A stretch of DNA of 64,000 bases, from the NCBI RefSeq assembly GCF_900111305.1, contig NZ_FOGS01000009.1, positions 62,001 to 126,000 on the forward strand, given 5' to 3'. The stretch's first letter is position 1. Every line of letters begins with the position of its first letter. Origin of the DNA: Vreelandella subterranea (GTDB lineage Bacteria > Pseudomonadota > Gammaproteobacteria > Pseudomonadales > Halomonadaceae). A program made the position numbers and the translations under genes. The notes beneath the pieces were generated by a model. That model was not told the origin of the DNA, did not search any database, and was given only the letters and a program-made list of their open reading frames with translations. This document shows, one piece after another, positions 58,193 to 64,000 of this stretch.

Positions 58193-58978
58193 TTATTCCC
58201 AGCCGGGTACGGCGGCGCCATCGAAGAGCTCTTCGGCTTTCTCGATCACTTCTTGGCTCTGGTAGGCGCTGACCAGCTGCTGGATATCTTCGCGGTCTTC
58301 ATCGCCACCGCGAACGGCAATCAGGTTGACGTAGGGCGATTCTGGACCTTCCTTGATCAGCGCGTCGTCAAGGCTCAAGCCAGCGGGCTGGGCGAAGGTG
58401 TTGTTGATGAAGGCCATGTCGACATCCGGCAAAACCCGCGGTAGCTGGGCAGCTTCGATTTCGCGGAAACGAAAGTTATTTGGGTTCTCAACGATATCGA
58501 TGGGTGTTGCTTCGAGGTTTTCGGGGTCATTCAGCGTGATGAGGCCTTCATTGTGCATCAGGATCAGCGCGCGACCTTCGTTGGACGGGTCATTGGGCAG
58601 CGCAATCTGGGCACCTTCGGGCAGTTCGTCAACGCTGTCGTACTTCTCTGAGTATGCGCCGATGGGGTAGACGAAGGTGTAGCCTGCAATGGCGAAATCA
58701 TAGCCACGATCATTCACCATGGACTGCATGTAGGGCTCGTGCTGATAAGCGTTGGCGTCCAGGCTGCCATCTGCCAGTGCCGCATTGGGCGTTACGTAGT
58801 CAGTGAACTCGATAATTTCGACGTCAAGGTTGTACTCTTCCTTGGCAATTCGGGCAGCGACTTCCATGACTTCTGTTTCAGGGCCGGCAACGGTGCCCAT
58901 CTTGATGCTGGCGGCTTGAGCGCTGGCGCTAACGGCCAGTGCGAGTGCGGTAATGGTGCCGAGGGCGAATGTCTTCAT
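58193..58978 (-). CDS. metQ: Methionine ABC transporter substrate-binding protein
   Basis: The 261-residue NlpA/MetQ-family protein starts with a signal peptide (cleaved after QAA, about residue 22) and has SIKMGTVAGPETEVMEVAARIAKEEY, DGSLDANAYQHEPYMQSM and AGYTFVYPIGAYSEKY. It binds methionine or related compounds. It has no lipobox cysteine, so it should be a soluble periplasmic protein rather than the usual lipoprotein. Third gene of metNIQ, 93 bp after metI. Confidence 0.92.
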   Translation of the reverse strand: MKTFALGTITALALAVSASAQAASIKMGTVAGPETEVMEVAARIAKEEYNLDVEIIEFTDYVTPNAALADGSLDANAYQHEPYMQSMVNDRGYDFAIAGYTFVYPIGAYSEKYDSVDELPEGAQIALPNDPSNEGRALILMHNEGLITLNDPENLEATPIDIVENPNNFRFREIEAAQLPRVLPDVDMAFINNTFAQPAGLSLDDALIKEGPESPYVNLIAVRGGDEDREDIQQLVSAYQSQEVIEKAEELFDGAAVPGWE

Positions 58979-59071
58979 GGCAACTCCTGTCGAGTGTCAG
59001 TTTTGATGAATGGTGATAATAAGGGTAATTTTAATGCTTTTTCGTTATATGCCCACTGAAAAGCAATACGG

Positions 59072-59725
59072 TCATTTGCGGTCGGTTTTGCGCACCAGGT
59101 AATCCCCCAGGCTCTGGAAGCCCTGTACCATGACGACGAGTACGACCACGGTAATCAGCATGATGGTCGGGTTGAAGCGGTTATAGCCATAGCGGATACC
59201 CAGGTCACCGAGTCCGCCGCCGCCAACAGCGCCTGCCATGGCGGAGTAGCTGACCAGTGTGACCAGTGTGATGGTAAGGCCGGTAATAATGCCGCCCCGC
59301 GCTTCGGGGATAAGCACCTTGGTGATGATCTGCCAGGGGGTTGCGCCCATGGCCTGGGCAGCCTCGATCAAGCCCGGTGAGAGCTCATTGAGGGCGCCTT
59401 CTATCAGCCGGGCAACGAACGGAATCGCGGCAATGGTCAACGGCACTGACGCCGCATTGATGCCGATGGAGGTGCCTACCAGCATCCGCGTGAAGGGAAT
59501 GATCGCCACCATCAGGATAATAAATGGGATGGAGCGGCCGATGTTGGTCACGATGCCCAGGGCATGGTTCAGTAAGGGCTTGGCCAGAATCTGCCTGGGG
59601 CGCGTTACATAGAGCATCACGCCCAGCGGTAGCCCGAGTAACGTCGAGATCACCCCGGATATGCCGACCATGTAGAGGGTATCGAGCGTTGCCTGAAGAA
59701 TAAGCTCAATCATTGCGCTGGACAT
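59072..59725 (-). CDS. metI: Methionine ABC transporter permease
   Basis: The 217-residue permease has five hydrophobic segments and the cytoplasmic coupling motif of ABC importers (GLIEAAQAMGATPWQIITKVLIPEA). This is the MetI family length. The ATG at 59725 overlaps the end of metN by 20 bp; ATG 59713 is an alternative with a smaller overlap. It works as a dimer with two MetN subunits. Confidence 0.94.
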   Translation of the reverse strand: MSSAMIELILQATLDTLYMVGISGVISTLLGLPLGVMLYVTRPRQILAKPLLNHALGIVTNIGRSIPFIILMVAIIPFTRMLVGTSIGINAASVPLTIAAIPFVARLIEGALNELSPGLIEAAQAMGATPWQIITKVLIPEARGGIITGLTITLVTLVSYSAMAGAVGGGGLGDLGIRYGYNRFNPTIMLITVVVLVVMVQGFQSLGDYLVRKTDRK

Positions 59726-60749
59726 AGCCGAGTACCTCTACCTGTAATTGATGGTCTGCCAAGTAGTCCATGGCGGCTTGCGTCTGCTCAGACGTTCCCA
59801 GCAGTTCGGCAATCATCAAGCCAAGCGTTCTTTCCTGAATCGATTCCACCTTGGCCTGCAGGATGCTCACATCGACGCCGCAATCCCGTGCCAGGCGGGA
59901 AATGAGCGGCGTGGATACCGCATCCCCTGAAAACGTAAGCCGCACGACCGGGTGTGCGTTGGCGTCGAGGTTGTCACTGAGGCGTTCAAGCAACTCCTTG
60001 GGGGGCGACAACTGCAGAAAATCGTTGAGAAAGTCGCGCCCCAACTGCGTGCGGGGTGCGGTGAAGAAATCGCCGACTTCGGCGTCCTCGACCAGCTCGC
60101 CATTGGATATCAGGCCGACGCGATGGCAGATCGATTTAACCACTTCCATTTCATGGGTAATCAATAAAATGGTGATGCCGAGCTGATGGTTGATATCGCG
60201 CAGCAGCTCCAGAATCGAGCTGGTCGTCTGCGGGTCCAGTGCGGAAGTGGCCTCATCGCACAGCAGGACGCGAGGGTTGCTGGCCAGCGCCCGGGCAATC
60301 GCAACGCGCTGTTTCTGCCCGCCGGATAGCTGCGCCGGAAATTGATCCGCCTTGTCGGACAGGCCAACCATTTCAAGCAGTGGGCTTACGCGCTCACGGA
60401 TATCTCGCCTGGGCTGACCCATCAACTCCAGTGGCAGCGCTACGTTGTCGAAGACGTTGCGCGTGGTGAGCAGGTTGAAGTGCTGGAAGATCATGCCGAT
60501 GCGGTGGCGTGCCTGGTTCAGCGCCGTGTTGCTCAACCGGGTGATCTCTTGCCCGTCGACGGTCACCGTGCCCTGGGTGGGTCGCTCAAGCAGGTTGACG
60601 CAGCGAATGAGCGTCGACTTGCCCGCGCCGGACAGGCCGATAACACCGTGAATGGCGCCTTTGGGGATCGCCAGGTTAACGCCTTTGAGGGCGTGAACGG
60701 CGTCGTGGCCGGCGCCGTAGGTTTTGCTGACATTATTCAGTTCGATCAT
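59706..60749 (-). CDS. metN: Methionine ABC transporter ATP-binding protein
   Basis: MetN powers methionine import. The 347-residue product has Walker A (GLSGAGKSTLIR), the signature LSGGQKQRVAIARAL, Walker B (LLCDEATSALDP) and the C-terminal NIL domain that senses methionine (RLTFSGDAVSTPLISRLARD). ATG 60749 gives the usual start MIELNNVSKTYG. The frame is open upstream but only through the leader terminator. A riboswitch-like leader lies upstream. Confidence 0.96.
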   Translation of the reverse strand: MIELNNVSKTYGAGHDAVHALKGVNLAIPKGAIHGVIGLSGAGKSTLIRCVNLLERPTQGTVTVDGQEITRLSNTALNQARHRIGMIFQHFNLLTTRNVFDNVALPLELMGQPRRDIRERVSPLLEMVGLSDKADQFPAQLSGGQKQRVAIARALASNPRVLLCDEATSALDPQTTSSILELLRDINHQLGITILLITHEMEVVKSICHRVGLISNGELVEDAEVGDFFTAPRTQLGRDFLNDFLQLSPPKELLERLSDNLDANAHPVVRLTFSGDAVSTPLISRLARDCGVDVSILQAKVESIQERTLGLMIAELLGTSEQTQAAMDYLADHQLQVEVLGYVQRND

Positions 60750-60810
60750 GGCGTCTGCCTTTTCTATAGGCCGAAGACGAAGGTGAGCGCGCAAGCGTAG
60801 GGGAGGGAAT

Positions 60811-60837
60811 AAAAAAAGGCCACCCTTTCGGGTGGCC
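60811..60837 (-). terminator. Intrinsic terminator in the metN leader
   Basis: On the minus strand GGCCACCC pairs with GGGTGGCC around GAAA and runs into TTTTTTT. It lies between the candidate promoter and metN, 62 bp before the start codon. It is the expression platform of the leader. Its 5' arm (CACCC) can alternatively pair with GGGTG at the end of the aptamer. Confidence 0.88.
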
Positions 60838-60852
60838 ATCAACGCTGGACAC

Positions 60853-60924
60853 ACCCTTTTAGCTGCACTTCACCAAGCATTCACTCGGCGGACGCCCGCA
60901 ATCTGGGTACAAATCGGCGTCTTT
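60853..60924 (-). promoter_or_regulatory. SAM-II-like riboswitch aptamer upstream of metNIQ
   Basis: Read on the minus strand: GACGCC (60921-60916) pairs with GGCGTC (60896-60891) as helix 1. Its loop holds GATTTG, then ACCC and ATTGC. The 3' part reads GCAGCTAAAAGGGT; ATTGC can pair with GCAG and ACCC with GGGT, closing an H-type pseudoknot. The order CGCC-GATTTG...ATTGC...GGGCG...GCAGCTAAAAGGG follows the SAM-II consensus as I remember it. An extra 5-bp hairpin (CCGAG/CTTGG) sits in the loop before the 3' strand, as in larger SAM-II variants. Ligand S-adenosylmethionine is inferred from family and gene. Confidence 0.75.
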
Positions 60925-60938
60925 ACATTTGCGGCGAA

Positions 60939-60967
60939 AGTCTAGAGAGCTAGCCAGGCGATGTCAA
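60939..60967 (-). promoter_or_regulatory. Promoter of metNIQ
   Basis: On the minus strand a perfect TTGACA (60967-60962) is followed by a 17-bp spacer and TAGACT (60944-60939). Transcription would start near 60932, giving a leader that contains the whole aptamer and terminator. Confidence 0.72.
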
Positions 60968-61183
60968 ACCAAAAGAATAACATCTTATATCGCTGTTCAA
61001 TTTAATAATTTTTTTAACTGATTTTTGCTGCTTTAAAAGTGTTAATTTCTCTTTCCTGGGGGCCTGGGTTTTCTGCAGGCATGAATACTGGGTTACGTTG
61101 ACTGGCCGCGCATGCCTTTGGGGTGCACAAACAGGTTTGTGCAGTAGTAAGCTTGCGTGCGGATCAATTAAAGCGAGGGCGCT

Positions 61184-61813
61184 ATGTTTACTGGCATCGT
61201 GCAAGGCAAGGTAGAGGTCGTAGAGGTGCATGAGCTTGATAAGTTTCGTACCCATGTGGTGAAAATGCCCGATACATTGCGCGAGGGATTGGCAACCGGC
61301 GCGTCAGTCGCGCACAACGGTGTCTGTTTGACGGTCACGGACATTTCAGGTGACCGGGTGAGCTTCGACTTGATGCGCGAAACGCTGCGACTGACCAATC
61401 TTGGTGCAGTCGAGGTCGGGCAGTACGTCAATATCGAGCGAGCGGCTCGCTTTGGCGATGAAATTGGCGGCCATTCGATGTCAGGCCACGTGATTTGCAT
61501 GGCGGAAGTGATCGCCATTGATGAAGCGCCCAACAACCGTCGGCTGTGGTTTGCGTTACCGGCTTCAGTGGGGCGGTTTGTGTTTGAGAAAGGCTATATC
61601 GGCGTCGATGGTATCAGTCTGACGATTGGCGATGTGCGACCTTCGGTCGAGGGCGAAGGTGTCGAGTTCAGCGTTAACCTGATCCCTGAGACGCTGCACC
61701 GCACGGTCCTGGGAGAGCGTCTGCCAGGCGATCAGGTCAACATTGAAATCGATCCCCAGACCCAGGTGATTGTTGAAACGGTTGAGCGTGTTCTGGCCAG
61801 CCAGATGCGCTGA
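61184..61813 (+). CDS. ribE: Riboflavin synthase (alpha subunit)
   Basis: Makes riboflavin from two lumazine molecules. The 209-residue product starts [15 protein letters not shown] and contains two lumazine-binding repeats ([13 protein letters not shown] and [16 protein letters not shown]). The N-terminal MFTGI motif is diagnostic. It stands alone, with no ribD, ribBA or ribH nearby. The 230-bp upstream gap shared with metN shows no FMN riboswitch that I can recognise. Confidence 0.95.
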   Translation: MFTGIVQGKVEVVEVHELDKFRTHVVKMPDTLREGLATGASVAHNGVCLTVTDISGDRVSFDLMRETLRLTNLGAVEVGQYVNIERAARFGDEIGGHSMSGHVICMAEVIAIDEAPNNRRLWFALPASVGRFVFEKGYIGVDGISLTIGDVRPSVEGEGVEFSVNLIPETLHRTVLGERLPGDQVNIEIDPQTQVIVETVERVLASQMR

Positions 61814-61889
61814 TGGTTGCTGCTACCCAGGGGGGTGCTGCGTTTCTGACCGATTGGTTAGAAGGTGGCCTGAAGTTTGCTTATGTTAA

Positions 61890-61916
61890 GGGAAGGGAAG
61901 GGAAGTAACAGGCGGG
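61890..61916 (+). other. G-tract cluster, possible G-quadruplex
   Basis: Four GGG tracts (61890, 61895, 61900 and 61914) are separated by 2, 2 and 11 bases; the first three form an AAGGG tandem repeat. It lies about 125 bp before the NCS2 permease gene. Confidence 0.4.
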
Positions 61917-61948
61917 CACCGGCCCGCGTTCGACAACTGCACAAGGTG

Positions 61949-61978
61949 TTCGCATCAGGCGTTACCTTTCGGTAATAT
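61949..61978 (+). promoter_or_regulatory. Candidate promoter of the purine permease gene
   Basis: TTCGCA (61949-61954), an 18-bp spacer and TAATAT (61973-61978). An inverted repeat TTACC/GGTAA overlaps the spacer and -10 and could be an operator. Matches are by eye. Confidence 0.35.
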
Positions 61979-62037
61979 GTGCGGCTTTTCGCGCTGCCAG
62001 GGTGCATTCAGCGTTCACGCGAAGGATAAAAAAACCT

Positions 62038-63336
62038 ATGAATTTTCTGGATAAGCAGTTCGGGCTCACTGAGCACAAAACCAACGTTAAAACAGAAGTC
62101 ATTGCCGGGATAACCACCTTCCTGACGATGGCCTACATCATTTTCGTCAATCCCAGCATCCTTTCTGAGGCCGGGATGGACTATGGTGCGGTGTTTGTTG
62201 CCACCTGCGTTGCCGCCGCTATCGGCTGTCTGGTCATGGGGTTGTGGGCGAACTATCCCATCGCTCAGGCGCCGGGCATGGGGCTCAACGCGTTCTTCAC
62301 CTACGGTGTCGTGCTCGGGATGGGCTATACCTGGGAGGCGGCACTTGGGGCCGTGTTCTTCTCTGGGTTGTGTTTCTTCCTGCTAAGTATTTTCAAGGTC
62401 CGTGAATGGATTATCAACTCTATTCCGCTTTCACTGCGCCTGGGTATTGCCGCGGGTATTGGCCTCTTCCTGGCCATGATTGCCCTGAAGAACGCCGGTA
62501 TCGTCGTCGCCAACGACGCCACTTTTGTTGCCCTCGGGGACCTTTCCGAGCCTGCGGCACTTTATGCACTGTTGGGCTTTTTCGTGATTACGGCGCTGTC
62601 GTACCTGAAAGTCACCGGTGCCGTCATGATCGGCATCCTGGGGATCACCATTGCGTCGATGGTACTTGGGCATAATGAATACGGTGGCCTCATGTCCATG
62701 CCTCCTTCTATTGCACCGACCTTCATGGCAATGGACCTGATGGGGGCGCTTGATGTCGCCATGCTCAGCGTTATTTTTGCTTTCCTGTTCGTCGACCTGT
62801 TCGATACGTCCGGTACGCTGGTGGGGGTTGCGCATCGGGGCAAGCTGCTGGACAAAGACGGCAAGCTGCCTCGTCTCGGTCGCGCCATGATGGCCGACAG
62901 CACGGCATCGATGGCCGGTGCTGCCCTGGGGACTTCGACCACGACCAGCTATATTGAGTCGACGGCAGGTATTGCATCGGGTGGACGAACGGGTTTGACA
63001 GCGGTCGTGGTGGCCGTGCTCTTTCTGGTCAGCCTTTTCTTTGCGCCGTTGGCAGGCTCCATTCCCGCTTTCGCCACCGCGGGAGCACTGCTCTACGTGG
63101 CCGTGCTGATGGCGGGTAGCCTGGCACATGCCAACTGGGAAGACCCTACTGACGCCGCGCCGGTATTGATTGCCGCCCTGGCAATGCCGCTGACCTTTTC
63201 GATTGCCGAGGGGATTGCTCTCGGGTTTATCAGCTATGCAGCGATCAAAACCCTGTCGGGCCGTTTCAAAGACCTCAATCCAGCAGTGATCATTCTGGCG
63301 CTGCTGTTTGCGGTGAAATTTCTGTTTCTAGACTAA
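62038..63336 (+). CDS. NCS2-family guanine/hypoxanthine-type permease
   Basis: The 432-residue AzgA-like transporter begins NFLDKQFGLTEHKTNVKTEVIAGITTFLTMAYIIFVNP. It has QAPGMGLNAFF, FLFVDLFDTSGTLVGVAHRG and TTSYIESTAGIASGGRTGLTAV, the conserved blocks of adenine, guanine or hypoxanthine permeases. Following apt and gpt genes support purine import. ATG 62038 follows GAAGGATAAA. The exact base cannot be read from sequence alone. Confidence 0.9.
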   Translation: MNFLDKQFGLTEHKTNVKTEVIAGITTFLTMAYIIFVNPSILSEAGMDYGAVFVATCVAAAIGCLVMGLWANYPIAQAPGMGLNAFFTYGVVLGMGYTWEAALGAVFFSGLCFFLLSIFKVREWIINSIPLSLRLGIAAGIGLFLAMIALKNAGIVVANDATFVALGDLSEPAALYALLGFFVITALSYLKVTGAVMIGILGITIASMVLGHNEYGGLMSMPPSIAPTFMAMDLMGALDVAMLSVIFAFLFVDLFDTSGTLVGVAHRGKLLDKDGKLPRLGRAMMADSTASMAGAALGTSTTTSYIESTAGIASGGRTGLTAVVVAVLFLVSLFFAPLAGSIPAFATAGALLYVAVLMAGSLAHANWEDPTDAAPVLIAALAMPLTFSIAEGIALGFISYAAIKTLSGRFKDLNPAVIILALLFAVKFLFLD

Positions 63337-63366
63337 CGTGGTTTTATTAATCCAATGAGAGACGCG

Positions 63367-63912
63367 ATGAGCATCTACGGCGATTACATCAAGTCCGTGA
63401 TACGCACAGTGCCTGACTGGCCCGAGCAGGGGGTCAATTTCCGTGACATTACCCCGCTGCTGCAAAACAGCGCGGCATTTCGCAAGCTGATTGACAGCTT
63501 CGTACACCGCTACCAGGAAATGAACCTGGATGCCATCGCGTCGATTGATGCGCGGGGCTTTATTATCGGGGCCCCGCTGGCCTATGAGTTGGGCTGCAGC
63601 TTTGTCCCGGTTCGCAAAAAAGGCAAGCTGCCGTTCAAGACCATCAGCGAAACCTACACGCTTGAATACGGTCATTCAGAGGTGGAACTGCACTCGGATG
63701 CGTTCCAGAAAGACGACCGTATCTTGTTGATGGACGACCTGATTGCCACGGGCGGCACCATGCTGGCGGCGGCCAACCTCATTCAGCGCAGCGGTGGGCA
63801 TGTGGTCGAAACAGCCACCATCATTGACCTGCCAGAGCTTGGGGGATCGCAAAAAATTCGCGATGCGGGCTACAGCGTCTTCGCGGTTTGTTCTTTCACA
63901 GAAGACGAGTAA
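63367..63912 (+). CDS. apt: Adenine phosphoribosyltransferase
   Basis: Salvages adenine to AMP. The 181-residue product has [26 protein letters not shown], the family start, [30 protein letters not shown], and the PRPP loop [17 protein letters not shown]. The ATG at 63367 is preferred because GAGAG lies about 5 bases before it; ATG 63355 is possible. It lies between the purine permease and gpt. Confidence 0.95.
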   Translation: MSIYGDYIKSVIRTVPDWPEQGVNFRDITPLLQNSAAFRKLIDSFVHRYQEMNLDAIASIDARGFIIGAPLAYELGCSFVPVRKKGKLPFKTISETYTLEYGHSEVELHSDAFQKDDRILLMDDLIATGGTMLAAANLIQRSGGHVVETATIIDLPELGGSQKIRDAGYSVFAVCSFTEDE

Positions 63913-63919
63913 CGAATTT

Positions 63920-64000
63920 ATGAGCAGCGAACGCTACCATCAACACTTTACCGTCTCCTGGGATCAGCTTCACCGCGATGTCCGCCAGCTGTGCCATCAG
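63920..64000 (+). CDS. gpt: Xanthine-guanine phosphoribosyltransferase, 5' end (runs off the window)
   Basis: The first 27 codons from ATG 63920 read MSSERYHQHFTVSWDQLHRD and continue to the window edge. They resemble the start of Gpt (MSEKYIVTWDMLQIHARKL in E. coli), with the conserved SWDQLH/TWDMLQ helix. The start is 7 bp after apt, which makes a salvage gene plausible. Only the N-terminus is visible, so the call is moderate. Confidence 0.7.
   Translation, partial: MSSERYHQHFTVSWDQLHRDVRQLCHQ

Noticed and set aside
61070..61183. FMN riboswitch upstream of ribE
   Set aside because: The conserved FMN-element blocks are absent; only ordinary leader sequence is seen.

Overview
The window looks like chromosomal DNA of a halophilic gammaproteobacterium of the Halomonas type. 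This is an inference from gene content and order: mfd and gap beside a complete Na+-translocating NADH:quinone reductase operon, a phasin, many acidic proteins, and a truA-trpFBA-accD-folC-cvpA-purF-metZ series close to that of Pseudomonas and Halomonas. Most of the sequence is GC-rich, tightly packed housekeeping DNA.

Layout. 1-8.8 kb: mfd 5' end, gap, and nqrABCDEF plus nqrM. 8.8-15.2 kb: a PA2778/PA2779-like pair, then leuS-lptE-holA on the minus strand and a zinc-ribbon gene. 15.2-16.5 kb: a multi-pass membrane protein of unknown function. 16.5-22.4 kb: an accessory region with REP-like tandem repeats, an IS3-family remnant, a 90-bp terminal-inverted-repeat element, a run of attC-like sites (a probable integron cassette cluster with no integrase in view), two toxin-antitoxin modules, a 47-codon ORF, a histidine phosphatase, then macrodomain, GFA, OsmC and HD-domain genes. 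22.4-28 kb: a LysR regulator divergent from leuCDB, then asd. 28-40.4 kb: fimV-like, truA, trpF, trpB, trpA, accD, folC, a SPOR protein, cvpA, purF and metZ. 40.5-47.2 kb: cytochrome b561, YceI, MATE pump, purine/uracil-type permease, aromatic aminotransferase, phhB, diguanylate cyclase. 47.4-57.2 kb: cobA, a coiled-coil membrane protein, mrp/apbC, dcd, purN-purM, a PerM-type protein, hda, phasin, fumC. 57.3-64 kb: two tandem tRNA-Val(GAC) genes, free-methionine-sulfoxide reductase, metNIQ behind a riboswitch, ribE, and a purine-salvage group (NCS2 permease, apt, start of gpt).

Functional links. The nqr genes encode a complete sodium pump and its Cys-maturation factor NqrM, but not the flavin transferase ApbE. 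leuCDB and asd supply leucine and aspartate-family synthesis. metZ, metNIQ and msrC all concern methionine supply. purF, purM, purN, apt, gpt and the 62-kb permease cover purine synthesis and salvage.

The two most interesting items are (1) an attC-like cassette cluster at about 17.58-19.83 kb, whose first cassette is an inverted yefM-yoeB module with its own paired TGTACA operator, and (2) a metN leader at about 60.81-60.97 kb with a consensus-like promoter, a SAM-II-like pseudoknot, and an intrinsic terminator whose 5' arm can pair with the end of the aptamer. SAM-II is best known from Alphaproteobacteria. All calls were made by reading the sequence; no database or covariance search was run.
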